A stretch of DNA of 5,993 nt. It comes from Candidatus Kaiserbacteria bacterium RIFCSPLOWO2_01_FULL_54_20. GTDB taxonomy: Bacteria; Patescibacteriota; Minisyncoccia; Phycocordibacterales; UBA2100. The notes beneath the pieces are model-generated. The model saw only the letters and a program-made list of their open reading frames with translations, searched no databases and was not told where the DNA came from. Shown piece by piece: positions 1 to 5,810 of the stretch (position 1 is the stretch's first letter; every line of letters starts with the position of its first letter). The DNA is taken from NCBI GenBank assembly GCA_001783355.1, contig MFMA01000042.1:1-5993 (forward strand). The letters are read 5' to 3'. The position numbers and the translations under genes are program-made.

Positions 1-738
1 CTTGCCGACCACCTCGCGATACTTGCAGTAATCGCATTCGGGGTTCGCTTCGGGCAAACTCGCGCCGTCGAGGCATTGCTTTATGTCCAAGAGCGCCTTA
101 TCTATCCACGAAGCATCCCCCGTGTAAGGAATGAGCGTCACCTCAAATTCCAGTACTCCGTCGAACGCTTTTTTGTCTTTCCCCGCGTTCGCGTAGACGA
201 AGTAGCCAGTGTCGGAGACTTTGAAGCCGTTCTGCCGAAGGAGCCATTGGTATATCTCCATCTGGCGCTTGTATCCGTCCTGCCACTCCTTATCCAACGC
301 CTCAATTTTCTCGTCCTTGCTGGTCGACTTGTAATCGACGACAAGGAGCTCCTCTTTGGGATCAACCCAAATGTCGTCGACGGCGCCGGAGACCGTGAAG
401 CCGGTCTTCTCATGTTTCGTCTCAACACCCTTGAAGACCTCCCGCCAGGTGTCGATATTTTTGTGTGCAAAGGGTACGGCATCAACTCCGTACTGCTTCA
501 TAAGCGGGTGGGCCGTGCCGTTCACTCGGTGGATGTCGAACTCTTTTTTGAGGAGCGCATCCACGGCGCTATTGAGGGCAAAAGGGAAACCGGGCGGACG
601 CGCTGTGCCGAGCTTATTGTCTATGTAAAAACATCGCGGGCAGTCCAAAAAAAGCGCTATCTTGGAGCGCGAGAGACGGAACCTGTCTCCTCCATAGTTC
701 CAGTTCGGGTTCCTTTCGGGCTTATAGTACTGGCTCAT
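1..738 (-). CDS. RecB/Cas4-like PD-(D/E)XK nuclease, C-terminus cut by window edge
   Basis: The frame opens at an ATG at 738 and stays open for 246 codons to the left edge, so the C-terminus is missing. It begins MSQYYKPERNPNWNYGG. The nuclease core is visible: GAVDDI at about 118-123 (D121 as the metal-binding Asp), then VVDYKST at 133-139 (D135 and K137 as the second Asp and the Lys), then QMEIY at 159-163, the QxxxY helix motif of RecB-type nucleases. Cysteine pairs CPRC (33-36) and CDYC (235-238), plus C222, flank this core and could hold an iron-sulfur cluster or zinc, as in Cas4/AddB-like proteins. By family it would be a metal-dependent DNA exonuclease or endonuclease; its actual substrate is unknown. 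It is the last gene of the minus-strand run, 132 nt after the MgtC-family gene. No better upstream start exists before an in-frame TAG at 787-789. No Shine-Dalgarno is visible, and the start codon touches an inverted-repeat arm. No cas genes are in view, so I do not call it Cas4. Confidence 0.85.
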   Translation of the reverse strand, partial: MSQYYKPERNPNWNYGGDRFRLSRSKIALFLDCPRCFYIDNKLGTARPPGFPFALNSAVDALLKKEFDIHRVNGTAHPLMKQYGVDAVPFAHKNIDTWREVFKGVETKHEKTGFTVSGAVDDIWVDPKEELLVVDYKSTSKDEKIEALDKEWQDGYKRQMEIYQWLLRQNGFKVSDTGYFVYANAGKDKKAFDGVLEFEVTLIPYTGDASWIDKALLDIKQCLDGASLPEANPECDYCKYREVVGK

Positions 739-852
739 CCCGTTAGAAATAAGACGCGGACAGGTTGGAATCCGAGGCCCATTTGGCTAATGCTGATAAC
801 CATAAGTTCCGCTGAAAGAACAGTGCTTGCGCGTCCGCGATTTCTAACGGGA
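738..852. repeat. Long inverted repeat enclosing a 71-nt loop, non-coding
   Basis: The arm TCCCGTTAGAAAT at 738-750 is the exact reverse complement of ATTTCTAACGGGA at 840-852 (13 bp, no mismatch). After a 4-nt bulge (751-754) the pairing continues with CGCGGAC at 755-761 against GTCCGCG at 833-839, giving about 20 bp of stem around a 71-nt loop. It fills most of the gap between the MgtC-family gene and the nuclease gene. On the minus strand the distal arm ends at the A of the nuclease start codon, so a folded RNA would bury the translation start. The loop has no convincing reading frame, tRNA fold or known riboswitch signature that I can see. It could be a regulatory leader, a transcription-attenuation structure or a dispersed genomic repeat unit. 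Confidence 0.75.
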
Positions 853-860
853 CTCATCGC

Positions 861-879
861 GGGAAGTATATCACTTCCC
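861..879 (-). terminator. Hairpin straddling the stop codon of the MgtC-family gene
   Basis: GGGAAGT at 861-867 pairs perfectly with ACTTCCC at 873-879 around a 5-nt loop, a 7-bp stem. On the minus strand it includes the last two codons and the TGA stop (871-873). It is not followed by a run of T, so it is at best a weak intrinsic terminator; it could instead stabilise the upstream transcript end. Confidence 0.35.
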
Positions 880-1374
880 TTGCAGCGGCCTGTGGTCGGC
901 GTCGTGCTCGATATCCTCAAACCAGTGCTTGAAACGATTCTCCACGTACCACATGCCGGTGAACATGAGAAGGGTAAGGAGCGTTGAGAATACCGCGACG
1001 GTATACATGCCGAAGCCCACGGCCATGCCGAGGCCCGTCGCTATCCAAAGGCCGGCGGCCGTCGTGACGCCATGGAGCGAGTCGCCGCGAAAAATGATGA
1101 GGCCGCCGGCGAGAAAACCGAGACCCATGATGACCGCCGCCGCGACGCGGAGCGGATCGAACGTGAGAATGCCGATATACGCCGCATCAACATGACTTCC
1201 AATGATGACGAAAAGGCATGCGCCAAGTGCCACAAGCCCGAAGGTACGCGTACCGGCCGCCTGCTTGGCGAGAACCGCACGCTCGGTACCGATGACGCCC
1301 CCGAGAAGCATCGCGAGAAAAAGCTTGGCGAAAATTATGATGTTCGGGTCTACAAAGTCGGCGGGAGTAAGCAT
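871..1374 (-). CDS. MgtC/SapB-family inner-membrane protein (short form)
   Basis: This 167-residue protein is mostly hydrophobic, with about four membrane-spanning stretches (roughly 11-28, 44-60, 76-95 and 106-136). Family signatures are clear: GTER at 29-32, AGTRT at 40-44, DPLR at 73-76, GLGFLAGG at 84-91, TTAA at 104-107 and W110. In enteric bacteria MgtC is a Mg2+-starvation virulence factor that affects the F-type ATPase, while many relatives (YhiD, SapB) have no settled role, so the function here is open. Only the membrane domain is present, followed by a short charged tail; the C-terminal ACT-like domain of the longer MgtC proteins (over 200 residues) is absent. The ATG lies 16 nt after the stop of the upstream ATP-cone/nuclease gene, which implies co-transcription. 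Only a weak AAAG precedes the start. It ends in TGA, which supports a standard genetic code. Confidence 0.9.
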   Translation of the reverse strand: MLTPADFVDPNIIIFAKLFLAMLLGGVIGTERAVLAKQAAGTRTFGLVALGACLFVIIGSHVDAAYIGILTFDPLRVAAAVIMGLGFLAGGLIIFRGDSLHGVTTAAGLWIATGLGMAVGFGMYTVAVFSTLLTLLMFTGMWYVENRFKHWFEDIEHDADHRPLQGK

Positions 1375-1390
1375 GTCTTTAAGTATATGC

Positions 1391-2218
1391 CTAGATACCG
1401 CAGAGCTGTGTCGCTTCTTGCAAAACCTGTGGAATTCGCGAAGGCTTCACGCCGTACTCCTCGAGCACGTGGGGCGCGGAAACGTGTTTACAAAGAACCA
1501 TCTTACTCTCGAGCAGGCGATGCTTTTCGCCTTCCGAAAGAGTGGTAAGGCAGGTCAAAGGATGCACGTGCGCCTCCTCTATCATGGTCATAAGGTTGCG
1601 AGTGCGCGGGTAATCCCATCCGATGAGCGTCAGGTTCGAACACTGCGCGTACCGTATGGCGTTCCTGGTAAAGCTCGTGTTGGTCACAAGCCAGCCTTCA
1701 TCGACCCGCGAAGAGGGGTCCGGAGTGTTGCGCAGGTCGTCGTATCGCGCCTTTACGTACAGAGCATCCTTGATATCGGTCTTCCCGCCTGGCTCGTTGT
1801 GGAATTTCGCCTCGATGCCGATGCGCTTGCCGGCCTTTTCAGCAAGAACATCAACTTCATGCGGAGCACAGCGGCCGGTGAGCGCCACACCCGTCCGTGT
1901 GGTCCAGCCGTGCGCGCGCAGTACCTCTGCTATGAATTGTTCGAACGGAAAGCCGGAAGGTCCGAGTTCGAAAAGCGCGCGCTTCACCGAATAGCGGGCG
2001 GCGACGGGGTGCGGCTCGTCCCGCCGGAGCATATCGAACGCGCGGCGGTATATCTCCTCGGTCGTCATTCCCGGCCGGAGTTCCTGTAGAATGTGGGACG
2101 CGATGCGCGCGCGGGCAGTCGAGGAAGCGCCCGAGTGTTCCAGAGATTGCTCAAGCTTCGCCGGGTCGAACGGCTCCTGTTCACCGTCCGCTTTTGTGAT
2201 GAGAACGCTGTGCGGCAT
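1391..2218 (-). CDS. ATP-cone domain fused to Mrr-like restriction-endonuclease domain
   Basis: The 275-residue protein has three parts. Residues 1-85 resemble an ATP-cone, the nucleotide-binding regulatory module of ribonucleotide reductases and NrdR: a start like VLITKADGEQEPFDPAKL, the GMTTEEIY segment (50-57) and ARYSVKRALFELGP (74-87). Residues about 90-205 look like a PD-(D/E)XK Mrr-type nuclease: FEQFIAEVL (92-100), HEVDVLA (120-126, D123 as metal ligand) and IEAKF (135-139, with E136 and K138). The strand LVTNTSFT (177-184) and GWDYP (200-204) follow. Residues about 220-275 form a helical tail with Cys at 223, 243 and 273 that looks like a small helix-hairpin-helix-type module. It should be soluble, cutting DNA under nucleotide control, but its target is unknown. 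The ATG is 10 nt after the mnmA stop, with AGAGG directly adjoining it. There is no modification methylase nearby, so a classical restriction system is unlikely. Confidence 0.85.
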   Translation of the reverse strand: MPHSVLITKADGEQEPFDPAKLEQSLEHSGASSTARARIASHILQELRPGMTTEEIYRRAFDMLRRDEPHPVAARYSVKRALFELGPSGFPFEQFIAEVLRAHGWTTRTGVALTGRCAPHEVDVLAEKAGKRIGIEAKFHNEPGGKTDIKDALYVKARYDDLRNTPDPSSRVDEGWLVTNTSFTRNAIRYAQCSNLTLIGWDYPRTRNLMTMIEEAHVHPLTCLTTLSEGEKHRLLESKMVLCKHVSAPHVLEEYGVKPSRIPQVLQEATQLCGI

Positions 2219-2228
2219 CCTCTATATT

Positions 2229-3293
2229 CTAACGCATGTTTGCCACACTGATGACGCCTCCGCCGAAACAAGTGTCTCCTTGGAAGAGTACAAGCGATTG
2301 TCCAGGAGAAAAAATATGTGGTTCCGCGGTTCGAACTGATATGCCGCCATTCTCCTTTTGTACCCTCGCCGCGATAGGAGCTTCTCGGTAGCGGGCTTGT
2401 ATAACGCAGGCGAAAGGAAGTGTGGGCGCATGACTTATCCAGTGGATGTCTGTCAGATACGCCTCTTTCCGCTCGCAATCCGCGCGATTTTCGGAAACTA
2501 CGACCGTATTACCCTTCGTATCCGCAGACACAACATAGTGCGAGCGCACAGAGGCATTCCCACCCACACTGAACCCGTGTCTCTGTCCGATGGTGTATAA
2601 AGCCGCCCCTTGATGTTCCCCTATTCTTTTGCCGCTCACGCCCTCGACGGGCCCTGGTTTGAGGGGGATGAAGCGCGCAAGGAATTCCTCCATGGAAACA
2701 TCGCCCACGAAACATAGTCCTTGACTGTCGGGCTTATCGGAGTTTGGCAGTCCAAATCTCTTTGCGAGCGCGCGAACTTCGTGTTTCGTCAGTTCCCCTA
2801 CCGGAAATATCGTTCGCGATAATTCTTCTTGCCCAAGCTGCCACAGAAAGTACGACTGGTCTTTGTTGCCATCCTTACCGCGCAGCAACTCATAACGACT
2901 TACAATGTCGTTATGGTGAACGCGAGCATAATGACCTGTGGCGATGTAGTCGGCCCCTTCGGCAAGGGCCCACCTTAGAAAGTGGCCGAATTTAATCGAA
3001 GTGTTGCACAGTACATCGGGGTTCGGTGTGATGCCTCGCGCATAATCGGCCACCATACCGTCGACGACTTCTTTTTTGTACTCGTCGGAGAGATCTATTT
3101 CGCAAAAGGGTACGCCGAGCGAGGCGGCGACGCGCATGGCATCGAGCCGGTCTTCACGCCATGAGCACTCTATAAATTCCGGTTGCCATATCTTGATAAA
3201 GCATCCTGTCACTTCGTATCCTTGCTCCTTCAGGAGCGCGGCCGACACACCAGAGTCGACGCCGCCGGAAAGCCCTACGAAAACCTTTTGCAT
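2229..3293 (-). CDS. mnmA: tRNA-specific 2-thiouridylase MnmA
   Basis: This enzyme thiolates the wobble uridine (U34) of tRNA Lys, Glu and Gln in the cytoplasm, using ATP to adenylate the base and sulfur passed from a persulfide carrier. The N-type ATP pyrophosphatase loop SGGVDS lies 9-14 residues from the chosen ATG. Counted from that ATG, the catalytic cysteine pair is C96 (in NPDVLCNTSIKFG) and C194 (in DSQGLCFVG). The tRNA-binding and core motifs TGHYAR, KDQSYFL and YTIGQRHG are all present, and the protein is full length (354 residues). I start at ATG 3293 (MQKVFVGLSGG) because family members normally begin just before this strand. An in-frame GTG at 3329, overlapping the mltG stop as TAGTG with GGGAAG upstream, would add 12 acidic residues and suggests translational coupling. 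It sits between mltG and the ATP-cone/nuclease gene in an apparent operon. Confidence 0.95.
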   Translation of the reverse strand: MQKVFVGLSGGVDSGVSAALLKEQGYEVTGCFIKIWQPEFIECSWREDRLDAMRVAASLGVPFCEIDLSDEYKKEVVDGMVADYARGITPNPDVLCNTSIKFGHFLRWALAEGADYIATGHYARVHHNDIVSRYELLRGKDGNKDQSYFLWQLGQEELSRTIFPVGELTKHEVRALAKRFGLPNSDKPDSQGLCFVGDVSMEEFLARFIPLKPGPVEGVSGKRIGEHQGAALYTIGQRHGFSVGGNASVRSHYVVSADTKGNTVVVSENRADCERKEAYLTDIHWISHAPTLPFACVIQARYREAPIAARVQKENGGISVRTAEPHIFSPGQSLVLFQGDTCFGGGVISVANMR

Positions 3294-3328
3294 GGAGGGA
3301 GGATACACTTCTTCTACTTCTTTCTCCA

Positions 3329-4363
3329 CTAACTTCCCAAATACTTTCTCTTATTCTTGAGGTGCTCCTCGTACGTCTTCGCGTAATGCGTCACGTGGTT
3401 CCTGTCGGCCAGGTAGAAAAGGTAGTCGTGTTTAATGGGCGTCACCGCCGCAAGAAGCGAGTCCATCGAGGGGGAACCTATCGCGCCGGGCGGTAAGCCC
3501 TTATTCACATAGGTATTGTACGGGTCGTCGCTTTTCAAGTCACTGGTCGTCAGTGCGAAGGTGCCTTTGCCTAGCGTGTAGAGAAAAGCGGCATCGACTT
3601 GTAGAAGCATCCCGCGGTCGAGACGGTTCCACAGAACGCCGGCTATCTTCTGGCGGTCTTCCATTATTCGCGCTTCTCGCTCGAGAAGCGACGCCATGAT
3701 AACGATGTCCTTTAACGGTTTTCCGAATGCGACGATGTCTTTTGAAATGAGCTTTATATGCTCGTCGAAACTTTGACGAAGTGAAGTAAGTACAAGCTCA
3801 TCAGTTGCATTGGGCAGAAAGAAGTAGGTGTCGGGAAAAAGGAACCCTTCGTATTGCTGTGCTTCCGAGAGGAACCGTTCTTTATCGAAACGCGGTAAGT
3901 TGCTCTCGAAGATAGTGGCCATTTCCTTTGTCGTTGCGCCTTCCGGCACGCGGATACGCATTGGCTCAAGTCCGTAGCGGCCGAGCGCGACCACCCTCGC
4001 GACGGTGAACACATTCTCCGGCTGCCTGAAAAGATAATCGCCTGCGTGCACGTCTCGCTCGTGTCCGGTGAAGCGCATGATGAGTTCCAGGGTGAAGGCC
4101 GAACGAACGACGCCGGCCCCCTCTAAAGAGGCGGCGGCTTCGGAGAGCGTTGCTCCTGCCGGTATAGTCACGAGTTCATTCACCGGGAAATTCTCCGGTG
4201 CCTGAATGACGGTGATATACGTGGTCGTGGTAATAACGCCCACGAAAATGATCGTCAGTATCGTGCGGCGATTCGTGTGCTTCTGCCACTCCGCCGCTAC
4301 TTCGGAGAGAAGGCGGTTGCCCACTTCGAAAAGAGCCTCAAGCGATCTGCGTGAAGGGTCCAT
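3329..4363 (-). CDS. mltG: Endolytic murein transglycosylase MltG (YceG-like)
   Basis: MltG cuts nascent peptidoglycan strands within the glycan chain, leaving 1,6-anhydro ends, and is thought to set strand length. The 344-residue protein has a basic cytoplasmic N-terminus (1-34), one membrane anchor at about 35-53, and an outward-facing domain. A LysM-like segment follows (about 64-115, VTIPAGATLSEAA), then VPEGATTKEMA at 139-149. Catalytic-domain signatures are EGFLFPDTY (172-180), ASLLEREA (224-231, with E228 aligned to the catalytic Glu), and YNTYVNKGLPPGAIGSPS (282-299). The size matches the family. It starts 4 nt after the stop of the preceding membrane-protein gene, with no Shine-Dalgarno, and its TAG stop overlaps a possible GTG of mnmA. 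The presence of MltG implies a peptidoglycan wall. Confidence 0.95.
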   Translation of the reverse strand: MDPSRRSLEALFEVGNRLLSEVAAEWQKHTNRRTILTIIFVGVITTTTYITVIQAPENFPVNELVTIPAGATLSEAAASLEGAGVVRSAFTLELIMRFTGHERDVHAGDYLFRQPENVFTVARVVALGRYGLEPMRIRVPEGATTKEMATIFESNLPRFDKERFLSEAQQYEGFLFPDTYFFLPNATDELVLTSLRQSFDEHIKLISKDIVAFGKPLKDIVIMASLLEREARIMEDRQKIAGVLWNRLDRGMLLQVDAAFLYTLGKGTFALTTSDLKSDDPYNTYVNKGLPPGAIGSPSMDSLLAAVTPIKHDYLFYLADRNHVTHYAKTYEEHLKNKRKYLGS

Positions 4364-4367
4364 TTGT

Positions 4368-5810
4368 TTATTTGGGGAGATTCGGAGGCGGCTGTGCTTT
4401 CTTGGCAGGGATGCGTTCGACGCCCGGCGACTTGATGGCTGTCGATATCGGGTGCCATAGCGTGGCGATGACCTCGGTCGACATCAGGTTGTCGGGAAGC
4501 GTGTACGGAGCATAAAAATGTGCGCGTCTGCGGTAACAATCAAAAAAGCGTCGTGCATGCAAATTCCATCGCAAGTCCCAGACGTCTTGGTATGGATAAT
4601 CGAAAGGCGTGTGCCAGCGGCGGGGGCGCAGTTGGTTCAAATATTGCGGGTTCCCCATAGGGGCCCAGATCCAGCGCATGCTGTTCCACCCTCTTCCGAG
4701 GAAGTTCTCTTCATCAGAAATAAAGACCCCGTGTATGCCGACGTGGAAGGGGTGCTTACTCATGTTGCGCTCGATGGTCCGTATCTGCTCGTTGATGCGG
4801 TACATCTGTACACGCGAGAACTGCTTCCACCGGTCGGCCGGATTGTTCGGGTCGCCAGTCACCAATTTACGGATCTTATCTATCTCGGCTTCTGCGAGAC
4901 CCCTGTAACGCCCCTCCGTCTCCCAAAATTTGCCGCCGGGCTTGCGACGCACCTCCATGTCCATGGTGATGACTATCTGGAGCCAGATCTGCTCTTTTGG
5001 CCCGAGCGTACTCAAACGCTCGACGATCTGCGCAAGCGGATCCACCTTGTATTCTTCTTTGGGGTCTTTGTCTATCTCGAACTCGACGTACGTTTTTATC
5101 GGATAGGCGTCGTTGCGAGGCTCATAGCGGAAGTCGGTGGCATACACCTTGTGTTCGCCCGGGTCATACACATATTTCGACGCATAGTCCTCGACCTCCA
5201 CAAGTTCGACTTCCGGATATCGCGCATATATCGCGGCCTCGACGACGGGTCGCCACTCCTTCCAACACCAGATGTAAAAGTGAACATCGCCTCCGAAAGA
5301 CGCCATCTCAAAAGCGAAGATGGGGCGTACTTGGCCGAGCCATTTGCGATGAAAGAAAGTGGTCTCGCCGTGATAGACCCACAAGAGTGAAAGCGCGGCC
5401 TCCATACCACGCGGGGATTTCATGAGCTCACGCGGCATCTTCACCTCGAGGAGCAGGGGTGTTCTGGTTGATATGAAATTGGATTGCACGTACCACACCC
5501 AAGCCTTCCAGCCGCCGGCAACAGCCGCGACGGGTACCCAGATCGGCATCGTGCCAACTATCCACGCGAAGGCGAAGAGCGGGAGATTCGGTATCAGGTA
5601 CCACAAGACGCCCAAAAGACCCAGAAATATGGAGGTGAGAAAGAGGCCGCGCGAGATACCCAAAAGGTTGCCGACGGTTCCCTCAATAAAGACGCGAAAG
5701 TCGAGGGAGATGATCTCCGATATGATGCCTCGGAACACGTGTGAACCTACTCCCCACTGCTGTGACGACCTCTCTTGTTCTGCCCCGACGCCGGGAACTT
5801 CAAATGCCAT
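4368..5810 (-). CDS. CPR-type membrane protein resembling the membrane module of secretion/conjugation ATPases (DUF8128-like)
   Basis: I do not know a proven function for this 480-residue protein. It has a short soluble N-terminus, two membrane segments at about 55-73 and 77-100, and then a large soluble domain rich in aromatic and charged residues, including FHRKWLGQVRPIFAFEM, GGDVHFYIWCWKEW, YPIKTYVEFEIDKDPKEEY and EQIWLQIVI. The C-terminus carries STEVIATLWHP (444-454) and ends PPPNLPK. From memory, CPR proteins with this domain often carry, or pair with, a HerA/TraC-like ATPase that begins right after a similar PPxNLP segment; here the reading frame stops there and no Walker motif is present. 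It may therefore be the separate membrane subunit of a type IV secretion or DNA-transfer ATPase. The domain name is from recall. It is the first gene of the minus-strand run, and mltG follows after 4 nt. ATG 5810 is the only Met before residue 88; a GTG at codon 25 is the main alternative start. Confidence 0.7.
   Translation of the reverse strand: MAFEVPGVGAEQERSSQQWGVGSHVFRGIISEIISLDFRVFIEGTVGNLLGISRGLFLTSIFLGLLGVLWYLIPNLPLFAFAWIVGTMPIWVPVAAVAGGWKAWVWYVQSNFISTRTPLLLEVKMPRELMKSPRGMEAALSLLWVYHGETTFFHRKWLGQVRPIFAFEMASFGGDVHFYIWCWKEWRPVVEAAIYARYPEVELVEVEDYASKYVYDPGEHKVYATDFRYEPRNDAYPIKTYVEFEIDKDPKEEYKVDPLAQIVERLSTLGPKEQIWLQIVITMDMEVRRKPGGKFWETEGRYRGLAEAEIDKIRKLVTGDPNNPADRWKQFSRVQMYRINEQIRTIERNMSKHPFHVGIHGVFISDEENFLGRGWNSMRWIWAPMGNPQYLNQLRPRRWHTPFDYPYQDVWDLRWNLHARRFFDCYRRRAHFYAPYTLPDNLMSTEVIATLWHPISTAIKSPGVERIPAKKAQPPPNLPK

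Noticed and set aside
1..738. Cas4 of a CRISPR-Cas locus
   Set aside because: No repeat array, cas1, cas2 or effector is in the window, and the cysteine layout is not the classic Cas4 one.
762..777. GGTTGGAATCC resembling a tRNA T-loop
   Set aside because: The flanking bases do not form a T-stem (ACAGG against CCGAG gives only two pairs), and no acceptor, D or anticodon arm can be built around it.
735..920. Minus-strand 61-codon frame covering the inverted repeat
   Set aside because: It overlaps the end of the MgtC-family gene in another frame, and both repeat arms are simply translated within it. Repeat structure explains it better than coding.
76..987. Long plus-strand open frame of 303 codons
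   Set aside because: It lies opposite the nuclease gene, crosses the inverted repeat and runs into the MgtC-family gene. The minus-strand products show clear family motifs, while this translation shows none.
1202..2089. Plus-strand open frame of 295 codons
   Set aside because: It is antisense to the MgtC-family and ATP-cone/nuclease genes, both supported by conserved motifs; its translation is Arg-rich and featureless.
1391..2218. NrdR transcriptional repressor
   Set aside because: It has the ATP-cone but lacks the N-terminal zinc ribbon of NrdR and carries a nuclease-like domain instead.
2227..2234. TTCTAACG, partial match to the inverted-repeat arm
   Set aside because: Only 8 bases match and they include the mnmA stop codon. 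No facing partner is nearby. A similar near match, ATTTCTAGCG at 5825-5834, is also unpaired, so chance is the simplest explanation.
4518..5390. Plus-strand open frame of 290 codons
   Set aside because: It is the shadow of the 480-residue membrane protein on the minus strand and has no recognisable motif.
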